Shown: positions 30,664 through 41,287 of the stretch, piece by piece | How the letters are laid out: each line of letters opens with the position of its first letter | How positions within the stretch are numbered: the first letter of the stretch is position 1 | DNA from: Trichomonas tenax | Lineage: Eukaryota; Parabasalia; Trichomonadida; Trichomonadidae | Length of the DNA stretch: 64,000 bases | NCBI GenBank assembly: GCA_023091735.1 | Contig: JALKBU010000099.1 | Span: 1 to 64,000 of the forward strand | Reading direction: 5' to 3' | Translations under genes and position numbers: made by a program | Notes under the pieces: model-generated | The model's database searches: none | What the model saw: only the letters and a program-made list of their open reading frames with translations | What the model was told of the DNA's origin: nothing

Positions 30664-33600
30664 TTATTCTTCTTCTGAATAATAATCATCATTGTTCATT
30701 TCGATTGGAGCTAAAATACTTGGTTTCTCTTCTGAATCGGAATAATATTCTTCATCATTTTGTTGTTGTTTCTTTAATGTTGAAATCAATTCATCTTTTT
30801 CATTAAGAGACTGACGAAGCATCTCATTCTCCTTGTTGCTGAGCATAATTTGACTCTTTAGATCGTCAATTTCAGACTGAAGCTTTTGCATTGAAACTTC
30901 ACTGATTTCGATCCCTTCTTTTTGCTTGTTTGATGCCAAGAAGTTGATTTGCATTTGAAGATCAGCAATTTCTTGTTTCTGATCGCTAATCAAAACCTTC
31001 GCTTTAGTGATTTCTTCATCACTTGATTTTGATTCTAATTGAGATTTAAGATCATTTAATTCTTCTTTGAGTTTTTCGATCTCATTTTGCAATTGTTTGT
31101 TTTCTTCTTCATAATTTGGAATTCTGAAGTCTTCTGGTTGTTTTTGTTCAGTGAAATCAACGTCACGGGATTGAACAACAATTTCATCATAAGATTCTTC
31201 TTCATCATTTTTGTCGTTAAGAAATTTTTCTAATTCAGCAATCTTTTGATCTTTCGTCTTTATCTTTGTTTGCAAAGCTTGATATTCTTCTTCTGTTGGT
31301 CTTTGAGAGAGTTCAAGTTTCAGTTCTTCTAAAGCAACTTTTAAGTTCATTTCTTCGTTATCTTGCGTTGGTTTTTCTTCATCATAAGAATAATCAGAGT
31401 CTTCTTCTTTCGCTGTTGATTCATTTGCAGAAGTCATCAATTTTTCAATCTTTGATTTCATTGTCAAAATATGCGCTTTGAGTTCATCGATTTCTTCCAT
31501 TTGTTCTCTGATTGTTTCGTCTTTAGCTTTGATTTGAGATTTCAATTGATCAATTTTGTCTCCAAGCAAAGAATCGAGTTCATTATCATCTTTGATTTCA
31601 TCATCACTTTCTTTCTTCTCATTCTGCAACTGATTTATTATATTCTTGAGTTGATTGATTGTTTCTTCCTGTGATTTGATTGTTTCACTGTTCTCTGGCA
31701 TTTCTCTGAGCTTTTCTTCAAGTTCATTCTTTGTTTTCTCGCTCATTATCAAATTGCTTTCAAGTCTTTGATTTTCTTCTTCTAATTCTTTGATTCTCAA
31801 CTCATTGTTGTAATTTGTACTGGCAATTGATTTCCTTCCATCGATTTTCGCCTGCAAATCATCATTTCTGGCCTTTAGTTCATCAATTGTTCTTTGATTC
31901 TCTGTATTTCCAAATTTATCGATACTTGACTGCAATTTCTTCTTTAGTGTGGCAATCTCCAACAATTCTTCTTCTTCTTGTTGATATAATCTCTCAGCTA
32001 AGTCTTCAATTCTAGATAACAAAGCTTCGCGTTCATTCATCAAATCTTCAACTTTCTTTTCGCTTTCTCGGAGTTTCTTCATTAATTTAGGAATAGAATT
32101 CGACATTTCTTTCGTGCTTCCATTAGATTGCTTTAATTGTTCATTGGATTTAGAAAGATTTTTGTTGTACGGTTTAAGTTGTTTGTATTTCGAAGAAATC
32201 TCTGAATCGTGAGCTTCAAGTTCTTTAATTCTTGCAGCCAATAATCTGATTGATCCATCTTTGTTGATTAATTCTTGATTTGCGATTTTGATGTGTTCAT
32301 TCGCCTTTGCTAATGTTTCTTCGTTAGTTTTTGCAGATTCTTCGAGTTTAATGACTTTTGTTAAAAGTTCTGCATTTTCATTTTGCAAATTTTTGAGTTT
32401 CTTCTTCATTTTGTTGTGTTGAACTTTGTAATCATTTGTTAATTGTGTTAAATATTCTATTTTGTCATTCATTGCTTTCGTTGAATCAGAAGTTTCTTGC
32501 TTAACAGAAGAATAGTTTTGTTCGATTTTATCTTTCTCTTGAGACATCATTTCATAATTATTTGTTAAAACAGAAATCTTTTGTTGCAAGTTTTGTATTA
32601 TTTCTTGTGAATGCTTCTCAAGTTCACTCTTTTCTTTCTTTAGAGCTTTGATTATCTTTCTGTTCTTTTCTGCTTCGAGTTTATTCACTTCGAATTGCTG
32701 CATTTCAACCAATAATTTTGCAACTTCCGAATTTAACATTTGTATTTGTCTGTCTTTCTGCGAATCACTCTGTTTAACAGAAGCCCTGAAAGAGTCCATT
32801 TCAGACTCTTTTTCAATCAGCTGTTTCTTCAATAAATCTGTGTTGCTGTGACTTCTAAGTTTGTGAATTTCATTCTGCAATTTCAAGTTTTCTTGATCCA
32901 TTTTTGTGATTTGTTCATCAGAGGCTTTTGTGAGTTTGGACATTGCTTCTGAATATTTTAATGCCGCGTTTTGTGATTTGATTTTGAGTGTTTTATTCTC
33001 TTCATCTTTAACTTTTAATGTTTGTTTTAATTTTTCGATTTCTTCTGTTAGCGTTTCTTTTTCGATATTCGTGATTCGGAGTTTGTTGAGTTGTTCGCGA
33101 ACGGTTTTAAGCTTGAAATCTTTCAATGACAAATTATTCGAGAGTTTATCCAAACGTCCTTGCAATTCCTTGTTTTGGTGCTTTAATCTCTCGATTTGAA
33201 TATCATTTTTCGGAGATTTTTCCAAATTTTCGATTTGTGCTTTTAGTTCGTGAATTTCGTTATTTCTCAAATCAATGACTGATTGCAATTCCTGGATTGA
33301 GCGTTCATGCTTTGGAGAGCTTTGCATTTGTGATTCTCGCGATCTCACAAGTTTCTCGAGATATTCGATAACTGAAATGCATCTATCCTTGTTCAGCATG
33401 TCCTGATAAGACATATAATCTTTAGTAATTAATAGGTCGGCAATCAAATTCTTTGGTAATTTCGCAAATATATGAAGTTTTTGAATTTCGTTGTAATTTG
33501 CGATGAAAAATGGTTTAAAAACGTAATAGTTCTTCCTTTCTTTGTGTGTTTTCAGCAAAAGCTTAACAAATTGCTCCAAATCTTGTGGAATCGGTACAAA

Positions 33601-33933
33601 CTCGTTTTCTGATGGAATTTTGATATCGAACTGTAACGACTCCTGTGCCATGACTTGAATTCTGTTGAATTGTATCGAAAATGGCTGATTATTTGCATAT
33701 CTGAGTAAACAGTAGACTTCAAATGGATTTTTTGACGTAATCGACGCTTTCTTGGCCTGGCTGCTCAGAATTCCTTCCAACTTGTGACTTTTCTTCGACG
33801 CAATCGAAGATGAAATGGAAATAACGAAGAAATCTTGGCCATTATACGAATTTATGATGAAAGTGAAGTCACCGCTGTCGACGTTTCTCTCCTTCGGTTC
33901 GAAGAAAAACCACTGCGAAGGAGATAAAGACAT
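30664..33933 (-). CDS. Long coiled-coil protein with a globular N-terminal domain
   Basis: A 1,089-residue frame from ATG. The first ~190 residues look globular (FFFEPKERNVDSGDFTF, VFKPFFIANYNEIQKLHIF); I do not recognise the fold. From about residue 200 it is continuous heptad coiled coil with acidic Ser/Asp/Tyr-rich interruptions (EEDSDYSYDEEKPTQ), ending PIEMNNDDYYSEEE. Trichomonads have many such proteins, often named 'viral A-type inclusion protein-like', with presumed cytoskeletal or scaffold roles. A candidate initiator TCATTTAAC at 33952-33960 (minus) gives a leader of about 25 nt. The stop at 30664 is in frame with 51 open codons and then the 396-residue coiled coil. Confidence 0.75.
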   Translation of the reverse strand: MSLSPSQWFFFEPKERNVDSGDFTFIINSYNGQDFFVISISSSIASKKSHKLEGILSSQAKKASITSKNPFEVYCLLRYANNQPFSIQFNRIQVMAQESLQFDIKIPSENEFVPIPQDLEQFVKLLLKTHKERKNYYVFKPFFIANYNEIQKLHIFAKLPKNLIADLLITKDYMSYQDMLNKDRCISVIEYLEKLVRSRESQMQSSPKHERSIQELQSVIDLRNNEIHELKAQIENLEKSPKNDIQIERLKHQNKELQGRLDKLSNNLSLKDFKLKTVREQLNKLRITNIEKETLTEEIEKLKQTLKVKDEENKTLKIKSQNAALKYSEAMSKLTKASDEQITKMDQENLKLQNEIHKLRSHSNTDLLKKQLIEKESEMDSFRASVKQSDSQKDRQIQMLNSEVAKLLVEMQQFEVNKLEAEKNRKIIKALKKEKSELEKHSQEIIQNLQQKISVLTNNYEMMSQEKDKIEQNYSSVKQETSDSTKAMNDKIEYLTQLTNDYKVQHNKMKKKLKNLQNENAELLTKVIKLEESAKTNEETLAKANEHIKIANQELINKDGSIRLLAARIKELEAHDSEISSKYKQLKPYNKNLSKSNEQLKQSNGSTKEMSNSIPKLMKKLRESEKKVEDLMNEREALLSRIEDLAERLYQQEEEELLEIATLKKKLQSSIDKFGNTENQRTIDELKARNDDLQAKIDGRKSIASTNYNNELRIKELEEENQRLESNLIMSEKTKNELEEKLREMPENSETIKSQEETINQLKNIINQLQNEKKESDDEIKDDNELDSLLGDKIDQLKSQIKAKDETIREQMEEIDELKAHILTMKSKIEKLMTSANESTAKEEDSDYSYDEEKPTQDNEEMNLKVALEELKLELSQRPTEEEYQALQTKIKTKDQKIAELEKFLNDKNDEEESYDEIVVQSRDVDFTEQKQPEDFRIPNYEEENKQLQNEIEKLKEELNDLKSQLESKSSDEEITKAKVLISDQKQEIADLQMQINFLASNKQKEGIEISEVSMQKLQSEIDDLKSQIMLSNKENEMLRQSLNEKDELISTLKKQQQNDEEYYSDSEEKPSILAPIEMNNDDYYSEEE

Positions 33934-34429
33934 CGAGAAAAAAACTGTGGTGTTAAATGAAATCTTTGAAAACTATAACACCATATTCTACATAATGTAA
34001 TTCTCACTTTTTACTAATAATGTTTGCCAAAATTCGAAATACTTATATTTCCTTTGAATTGAAATCGATTTATTGTAAAAATTAATACTACATTCTATTT
34101 TCAATCAATATAATCTTTATATACTTTGATTTTAGTTAATTTACAAAAATAATTTCTCGCTCAAACGAAATCAATGTATAGATATCTTTTCCATACTTAA
34201 GCAGTTCTCAATTGATTAACACAATAGATAGCATACTTCGATTATATAGTGAGCTTAATAAGCATAACATTGAAAGTATTATATTCGATTTAATTTTTAT
34301 GAAAATATGAAATGTAATTTAAAATATAAATCGTTACAGTAATCGTTATTTCCTTATTTGTAGTATGAATGATATTATCTACAATTAATGTTAGTTGGCT
34401 GTACATGGTTCTACATTATCATGGCCATT

Positions 34430-34545
34430 AATGTTCACTTAATGGTCCAAAAATATCGAAGAAATAGAACTTAAGTACCCAAACACATGAAGCACCGTAA
34501 TCTACATAACATTTATCAGTAAGCTGGAATTTTAAATGCTTTGCG
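34430..34545 (-). repeat. Duplicated 110-bp fragment of the discoidin-like gene
   Basis: Minus-strand reading gives LKFQLTDKCYVDYGAS and LKFYFFDIFGPLSEH, a near copy of the segment at 34845-34955 (LKFQLTDKRYVDYGSS, LRFFDIFGSLSEL). Only this C-terminal piece was duplicated. The stretch TTTATCAGTAAGC also recurs near 34543. Confidence 0.7.
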
Positions 34546-34750
34546 TTTATCAGTAAGCATGCAGCAGTTATACGCAAAGTATGTTTATTAGTAAGCTGGA
34601 ATTTTACGTAAAAACATCGATTGCACAAACAAAAATTCGATGAAATTATGAAATCAAAGCAACATTCTTCCTGAGGAATTATGTGAATAGCCAAGCTTTA
34701 TTTAACATTAATATGTCATAAATATTTATAATTAAATAGCATTATTCATG

Positions 34751-35365
34751 TTATGCAATTTTTATGATGTAAGGGATGATGAGATAAAAATAACAGAATT
34801 GATGATTGTATTCGATTCTTTCACTTTGTTTAAAATGAAGTTCACTTAATGATCCAAAAATATCGAAGAAACGCAACTCAAGTGCCCAATCACGTGAAGA
34901 ACCATAATCCACATAGCGTTTATCAGTAAGTTGGAATTTTAAATACTTTAAATTAGCTTCTGGAATAATAGACAAGTAAATTGGATTTGCATCTTTAAAA
35001 TCTTGGCAATCTTTTCTATCTGCTATAACAATTGATTCTTGATTTCGCGTGATACCCGTGATATTAAATGAAACAGGATAATTATGTGTATACGATCTTG
35101 CTATTATATGTGTCGCTTTCAATGAATAATTTTTGAATTCATAAGATACATAATTATACGGAGTAGTGATATCGGAGTGATATATAGGACCAGATGTTCC
35201 AAGTGGATTCAAAGGAGATGCAACATCGGGTCTGTTTGGAAGAACTGATTTTGCAAAACCTTCAACAACATCTTCAACAGTGAGTCCTGGAACAACACCC
35301 TGCCGAATCTTTGTAAATATTCCTGTTTTGCTTCCAGAAGAATATGGAGCATCAACAATTATCTA
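34751..35365 (-). pseudogene. Discoidin (F5/8 type C)-like beta-sandwich fragment without ATG
   Basis: Open frame from the codon after a TAG near 35365 down to 34751, with no ATG at a plausible start (the part after 35212 opens at TTG). Order: IVDAPYSSGSKTGIFTKI, RQGVVPGLTVEDVVEGFA, then YNYVSYEFKNYSLKATHII, ARSYTHNYPVSFNITGITRN and LKYLKFQLTDKRYVDYGSS, closing with WALELRFFDIFG. The second half matches the strand pattern of trichomonad F5/8-type-C-like sugar-binding modules ('YxLRSR..P.SW.L.GS' and 'F..FEFFG'). The homologous frame in the right arm also lacks an ATG, so this may be the C-terminal piece of a larger gene. Confidence 0.55.
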
Positions 35366-36019
35366 AACTTGAGCAATAAATATGTTTCAAAAGTGACGAA
35401 AAAGTGACTGTTCCGACGCTGACACATTTCGTCTAACTTTATGAAATTCTCTAGTAAACATGATATAGCGCCCCATGTGATGTATAGGCAGTTGGCTGGC
35501 AGCTGTTGCTGCGTTTTCTTTCCATTGTAGAAATTTCCAAAAAAAAATACATGTCAAAAGTGACAATTATTTTTCACCAACAACATTGCATAGGCAAGCA
35601 TTTGATTTAACTTTTGATATAAATGAAGAAACTTTAAAAATTTATAAAAAAGTCATTTTACAAATCGATGTTGATTCCTTTATTTCTTGTTAAGAGCCTG
35701 TTATATTTTTCACTGAGGAAGGAGTAATGGTGGAAAATTTGCTTAGAGATTTCTACGTTATAACTCCTGATTCGAAAGTCAATGAACACATAACTTTTTA
35801 ATACAATTTGCGAACAAATATTTGCACATGAAAAAGTTATAACTTTGAAACGGGAAATTATATATAAATTCAATTCAGAATTGGAGATATGAGTTACAAT
35901 TGCATTGAGTTTCTTATTAAACATATGAAACTCATTAATGAAAGATAAAATATAGTCGATTCATTGTGTTTTTATAGAATAACAAAAGGTATATAAAATT
36001 GATTATATTAGACGGCAGA

Positions 36020-36240
36020 ATTGTCAAATCGCCACTACCACAACGACTCCCAAAATGAAAATGATGATTTCCTTAATTTGAGCATCGTGCTGATGTTCAT
36101 CTTGCAGAAGCGTAACTTTATCCCACCTCGATAATCCTTGAAGCTATTCACGCATTTGTGAGATGTGGAGAACTTGTGTCTCTTGCATATCTGGTGTTTC
36201 TGTGTTGGCTCTATTCTGCTTCTATTAAAATAAGTGAACT
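36020..36240 (-). pseudogene. Fragment with a C-terminal hydrophobic anchor
   Basis: Broken minus-strand sequence reading, across frameshifts, RYARDT, VLHIS-like and WDKVTLLQDEHQHDAQIKEI followed by the hydrophobic IIFILGVVVVVA and a stop near 36033. A hydrophobic C-terminus of this kind suggests a tail-anchored protein. The matching piece in the right arm is 37763-37978. Neither copy is a complete gene. Confidence 0.5.
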
Positions 36241-36491
36241 TAACATCTTTCTAGGAAAATTCAGCTGAAATATTTTTTCCATAGAAAACTACCAAATTTA
36301 CGTGATTCAAAAATGACAAATTTCCAAAAAAAAATTGACACACAAAATATTGTCAGAAGCAAATCATAAAAAGTGACATTTGAAGTTTGGTTATTTCAAA
36401 AAGCTATTCACTTTTTTATTTAGAAGCTTTAATCATATGGTTGATATTCAACAGATTAAATCTCACTGAGGCCTGTTTAAATCTTGAGTAT

Positions 36492-37658
36492 ATGCACATG
36501 ATTAATAAAGAAATTCAAAATAAAATTTATCCTAAAAAGTTTCTTTGGAATCAAGTTGCAAATGAAATAGACTACAAAATTGTTAATCCAAATATTACAA
36601 CAGAATTGTTCTATGTAATAAATGAAGGATTAAATGATTCAACTTGGAAAATTAACAAATATTATCATTATTATACATTAAATTTTAACGAAGGAATAGT
36701 TTATCATCTTAAGAATGTGTACGCCTCATGTTCTGGTGCATTTGCGACTGATTGGTTTAAAATTGATTTTCCACAAATTGGAATGAATCTAGGAAATGCA
36801 GGATTATACGCAAACATTCCAGGAAATGTAGTTGGTGATTATTTTTCCATCATAGTTACAGGCCATCGATTTTCTAATTCATTCGGTCACTTTATTTTAG
36901 ATTTTATCTGTCCTTTGCTGATAATGCCAAAAGAAGCACTTTTAAATTCTGCGATATTGGTCAAATCAAATAAATTTATCATTGATTATTTACCGTATTT
37001 AGGACTTAACAACAAAGTAATTCAAATCGAAGATGGAGAATGGGTTTATGCAGGCAATGCATTTTATTCTGCAGTTCCAAGACCACATTGTTCTCATGTT
37101 GGAAATATTTATAAAAAACTGGGGAAAATAATCAGAGAAAACCTAAACTTAACAGATGTAAAACCAGACAGATATGTTCTTTCTAATAGAATGCAGGAAG
37201 TTCGTCATATAGTGAATATGGAGGATGTTTTCAAAAAGGTAAAAGAAACTTATCCAAATTATAATTGGGAGATTGATGAAATGCGACCAAGGCATTTAAA
37301 TGAACTCGCTAAAATATGGGGACATGCCAAAATCTTGTTCTCTGTTTGTGGAAGCAACATGATGAACTGCTTTATACTACCAAAGGGTTGCGTTAATATA
37401 CAAGTTTTTGTTAATATCTGCGACTTTTCTTCTATTGATTGCGCTTTAGCTTCTGAAGCTAAAATGATTGCAATGTTTGATGCATCTTTTGATCATGCAT
37501 TACCAAAGGATAATAAACTCAATATAAATCAGTTACTTAAAGCTTTAAGAGCAGCCTTCTTCTATTTGGAGAATGAAAAATGGCCAAACGATGGTGATGG
37601 AACAATCATTGCTTATAACAAAACAATTGATAAAAAAACAAAATCAACAGCTGACTAA
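36492..37658 (+). CDS. GT61-type (DUF563) glycosyltransferase
   Basis: From the first in-frame ATG (36492) the protein has 388 residues. The frame stays open to a TTG at 36387 and that upstream part encodes a hydrophobic stretch (LEALIIWLIFNRL), so the original start with its signal anchor may have been lost. GT61 marks: SFGHFILDFICPLLIMP, PRPHCSHVGNIYK, RYVLSNRMQEVRHI (the 'R' nucleotide-sugar region), RPRHLNELAKIWGHAKI and CGSNMMNCFILPKGCVNIQV. GT61 enzymes add xylose, arabinose or GlcNAc to glycans in the Golgi/ER. Sequons suggest luminal orientation. The gene sits exactly between two inverted copies of a discoidin-like module, which suggests it was captured in a local rearrangement. Confidence 0.7.
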   Translation: MHMINKEIQNKIYPKKFLWNQVANEIDYKIVNPNITTELFYVINEGLNDSTWKINKYYHYYTLNFNEGIVYHLKNVYASCSGAFATDWFKIDFPQIGMNLGNAGLYANIPGNVVGDYFSIIVTGHRFSNSFGHFILDFICPLLIMPKEALLNSAILVKSNKFIIDYLPYLGLNNKVIQIEDGEWVYAGNAFYSAVPRPHCSHVGNIYKKLGKIIRENLNLTDVKPDRYVLSNRMQEVRHIVNMEDVFKKVKETYPNYNWEIDEMRPRHLNELAKIWGHAKILFSVCGSNMMNCFILPKGCVNIQVFVNICDFSSIDCALASEAKMIAMFDASFDHALPKDNKLNINQLLKALRAAFFYLENEKWPNDGDGTIIAYNKTIDKKTKSTAD

Positions 37659-37762
37659 CCTTAATGCATTTTAATAGGATTCATAGATTTTAATAATAAA
37701 TTTTAACATTGTAAATTCGGCAAAATTTAGGAAAATTTATCCATCTGAATTATTCCAGAAAA

Positions 37763-37978
37763 ATGACAAAATCTCCTATTTTAATGGAAGCAGAAAACAA
37801 CCAACACAGAAAATCCAGATATGGAAGAGACTCTCAAGTTCTCCACATCTCACAACTGTGTGAAAAGCTTCAAGCTTATGGCGTCACAGAGGAGAAGGTT
37901 CAAAGTGGGATCGAGTTAAGCTTCTACGAGAATTCAATAATAAACATCAGCAAGGTGTTCAAATTCCGAAAGCAATAG
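37763..37978 (+). pseudogene. Right-arm copy of the tail-anchored fragment, anchor lost
   Basis: A 71-codon frame from ATG: RKSRYGRDSQVLHISQLCEK, LQAYGVTEEKVQSGIELSF, ending FKFRKQ. It aligns with the left-arm fragment (RYARDT, VLHIS) but the hydrophobic C-terminus is replaced after frameshifts. The frame might still be translated, but it reads as a remnant. Confidence 0.45.
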
Positions 37979-38415
37979 TTTTTGATCTTTGCAGTAGTGG
38001 CGATTTTCACAAATCTGCCATCTAATTTTGTAATTTTTTATACCTTTTGTTATCCTACAAAACATTTCATTGATGAGTTTCATTCTGTTTTAGAAAGTTA
38101 ATTACCACTTCCTAGTAAATAGAAAGGAAACTAAATTACCATTTACTAGGAATCATATGTAGTGCTCCTACGTAAATAGAAAGAATGTTACTATAAATTG
38201 ACCAACTTTCGTGAAGTTAAATTTTTTCTCATTGCTTTTTTTGCTATTTCTGCAATGGAAAGAAAACGCAGCAGCTGCCAGGCAACTGCCTATACATCAC
38301 ATGAGTCAATATATCATGTTTACTAGAGAATTTCATAAAGTTAGACGAAATGTGTCAGCGGTGTATTCGTCACTTTTTTGTCACATTTAAAACACTTTTT
38401 ATTGAGACAGTTTAG

Positions 38416-39024
38416 ATAATTGTTGATGCTCCATATTCTTCTGGAAGCAAAACTGGGGTGTTCACAAAGATTCGGCAGGGTGTTGTTCCAGGACTCACTG
38501 TCGAAGATGTTGTTGAAGGAAAGTTATCTTCGTTTTATTCTGCGGCTCCTCATTTAGCTGATCCATTATTACCACTTGGAATTGATAATTCACAAAATCA
38601 CTTTCACACTGATCTAACCACTAAATATAATTATGTTGAATATAAAATTAAAAATTTCTTACTAATAGCAACACATGTTATTGCGAAGTCATATACATAC
38701 AATTACCCTGTGTCATTTATGATATTAGGAATAACTCGAAATAATCAATCAATAATCATAACAAATGAAACAAAAAGTTCATCTTTTGCAAATGGAAATT
38801 ATGCAAATTTTAGTATTCCTTCTGCAAACTTAGAATCCATTAAATTACAACTCACTGACCACCGCTATGAAACATATGGAACAACAGGTGATTGGGCATT
38901 AGAAATATTCTTTTTTGATATATTTGGAACATTAAGTAAACTTTATTTTGAGCAAAGTGAACCAATTGAATACTTTCCCATTTTACTCAGTTCTATATGT
39001 TTCATGACCTCAGCTCTCACATAA
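38416..39024 (+). pseudogene. Discoidin-like beta-sandwich frame, right-arm copy, no ATG
   Basis: Open from the codon after TAG (38413-38415) to the stop at 39022; the only early start-like codon is a GTG at 38458. Same order as the left copy: KIRQGVVPGLTVEDVVEGKL, YNYVEYKIKNFLLIATHVI, AKSYTYNYPVSFMILGITRN, LESIKLQLTDHRYETYGTT and WALEIFFFDIFGTLSKLYF. Unlike a decayed pseudogene it has no internal stop across 202 codons, as in the left copy, which argues for recent or present selection on the frame. The shared boundary AGTTTAG-ATAATTGTTGATGC marks where similarity to protein begins. Confidence 0.55.
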
Positions 39025-39337
39025 AATATTATAAAATCAAAATTATGGCTTTTATCTTTTCATTTTTGCAAAATTATAAACATCATCATGATTTATAAAG
39101 ATGCAATAAGTATCATAAAACAATTTCAATTTGAAATTTATATAATGATTTTTCAAAATCAACATTAAAGAAAGTGTATAAAGGAAATAAGTAAATCAAA
39201 GTTAATATATAATAAATCATCAATCAAAATACTATTATGTCCTTTAAAGAAAATATCGAAGATATGAAATATCAAAAAAAAATAAGTAATTGCTGTGAGT
39301 AATATTTTAACTAGTACAAACATATTATAGCGAAACA

Positions 39338-39610
39338 TTATTCGTCGGATATTTCAACTTCATTAAGAAGTTGTTTAATCATTTCTTGATCAACGGAAGA
39401 AGATGAATCGTCGTTGGTTTCATTAGCCTGATATTTAGGTTTCGATGGTTGGTTGAGAAGCGGCGATTCTGATTCAGTTTTCTTGTTGAAAGATGACTCA
39501 AATATCGATTTGTTGTGCGCTGCAGTGACAGGAATCACAGGGTCTGGGTACTCCTGCTCTTCTGTCCGCTTCTCTTCATGCGGTGGTGGAGAAGAACAGC
39601 AACACCCCAT
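39338..39610 (-). CDS. Small predicted N-myristoylated/palmitoylated protein
   Basis: Complete 90-residue frame starting MGCCCSSPPPHEEK. Gly2 followed by three Cys and two Ser is a classic N-myristoylation plus palmitoylation signal, predicting attachment to the cytosolic face of the plasma membrane. The rest is hydrophilic, Ser/Glu/Pro-rich and probably disordered, with an acidic C-terminus (KQLLNEVEISDE). No domain recognised; an adaptor or signalling scaffold is an inference. GC content is above the flanks and the start context is clean. The interval 39025-39337 is an AT-rich spacer. Confidence 0.7.
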   Translation of the reverse strand: MGCCCSSPPPHEEKRTEEQEYPDPVIPVTAAHNKSIFESSFNKKTESESPLLNQPSKPKYQANETNDDSSSSVDQEMIKQLLNEVEISDE

Positions 39611-41287
39611 TTTTGTGTCACGTTTTTGAAAATTGTTACTTTTATATTAACCTTATTAAATAGTCTTATTATTATTTAGTCATTAGATAGCCTAAGAAGT
39701 TTTCTTATCATCGTATCGCGAAAGTTTGTGGAAATCAAAAATTAGTAATTTGATGTAATATTGAAAAGCTAATAACAGAATGAGCTAACCTCATACAAAT
39801 TAAGTGCTGGACTGCAGACTTCGAAAAATTAATATATCAAATACAACTGTTATTCTAACATCTCGTATACGCAATTTCTACCCTAGAAACTGATTTGATA
39901 TTTAGACTGCTAAAGGTAAGAAAATATTTTTGACATGTAAATGTGATCAAATGAAAAAAAAATTCATTTTGAATTTAAAAGATGTTATTGTTTTGATAAT
40001 TATGTTTTAATTCTAATGTGTTGAAATCAAAAGATTTTAATGAGATAATAATTACAATTTTTTTGGATTTTCGAAGTATTGGAGTATGATTTTCGCGCAC
40101 TAAAGTTGCAAATCACTATATTGACAAATCAGTCATTGATTGTGTGGAGCATCTTCGAACATCAGCTTGAATCCCATACACTTTTTAGCTTTTTTTGTAT
40201 AATGTTTCTTTTATCATAGTTGTACCCAGTTTCACAATACTTTAGCCACAGGTCTAAAGCAGGGGGTGTCAAGAATTTTGATTAAAGTTTGGTTGTTCGA
40301 AGCATGGCTGGTGCGTTTTTTTCCTTTTTTGAGTCACCTTTCTGTAAACAAGATTTTAGTGTCACCATTGAATAAAAATTGTGAATGTTGAATTGTTGTG
40401 GTTTAGTTAAGGATTCTCAAGTACCCATTCTAAATCTTAGTTGTTCAGTGTTTTATCCTTAAGGATTGACATCTAATTCGGATTTTATGTCATTTTGTAA
40501 CTGAGCTAAAGTTCAATATTGTGATTTTAATAATTGTAAAATAATTATTGAACTTTATCTCAGTACTCTGAATCTAATGTGAGCTCCTTGAGACTCTGAA
40601 TAGTTTGTGAATATTTTTATGGCATTCTACGTTCAATATGACTGATTGAATTTCAATTGCAATGAATAGAGTCCCTTTTTGATTTATGAACATAACAGAA
40701 GTCATACAGTAATGAATTTCATCATTGAAATGAGTTTCATGTACTATTTTTCATTAATACAATTCTCAAAATAAAATTTAAACTATGATTCAATGTACAC
40801 CAATATGTGGCACAATTTTAGAAGTTCCAGATCTTCAAAAGTTTATTGAATCGACAGTTTTAAACATCTTTGTTTGATGATTTGTTAAATTTGGAATATT
40901 GCTCATCTATTTCAAATCATTTGTGTGGTCATAACAATATGCTTCATCAAGAATATATGATATAAATTGATATAATCTCATAAATATGAAAAAAAATCTA
41001 ATTCATCGATTCAAATCTTGTCGTTGCTTTACAAGCGCACATTTTCTATGATGGCTTTAGGTTACCGGGTGTTTGTGAACCCATCTACCTATAATTGCAA
41101 AATAACAGTGATATACAAATGCGCATATAAACAAGTTTAAAACAAAACAAATAAATATTAAAATATTAAAATGAGAATCAAAATAAATTGAAATTCAAAA
41201 ATATTATTAATCCACGCTGCGTCTGGCATTGCTTTTTCGCTCATGAAAAATATCATTTTGATTTGAACTTTCATGTGATATCAATAA
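39611..41287. other. 1.7-kb gene-free spacer
   Basis: AT-rich with no supported gene. It contains one TGACATGTAAA motif at 39931-39941, upstream of the small lipid-anchored protein gene. Confidence 0.45.

Larger units (their letters stand above)
34750..36300 (-). repeat. Left arm of an inverted duplication around the GT61 gene
   Basis: It matches 37700-39030 in reverse-complement orientation with indels. Shared landmarks: GCCAACACAGAAA / ACCAACACAGAAA; CAAGTTCTCCACATCTCACA; TATACCTTTTGTTAT; AACTGCCTATACATCACATG; TTTACTAGAGAATTTCATAA; GTTAGACGAAATGTGTCAGC; and the entire discoidin-like frame. Confidence 0.8.
37700..39030 (+). repeat. Right arm of the inverted duplication
   Basis: Reverse-complement partner of 34750-36300. 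Divergence is moderate, with several indels, so the duplication is not recent. The arms' inner ends flank the glycosyltransferase gene on both sides. Confidence 0.8.
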
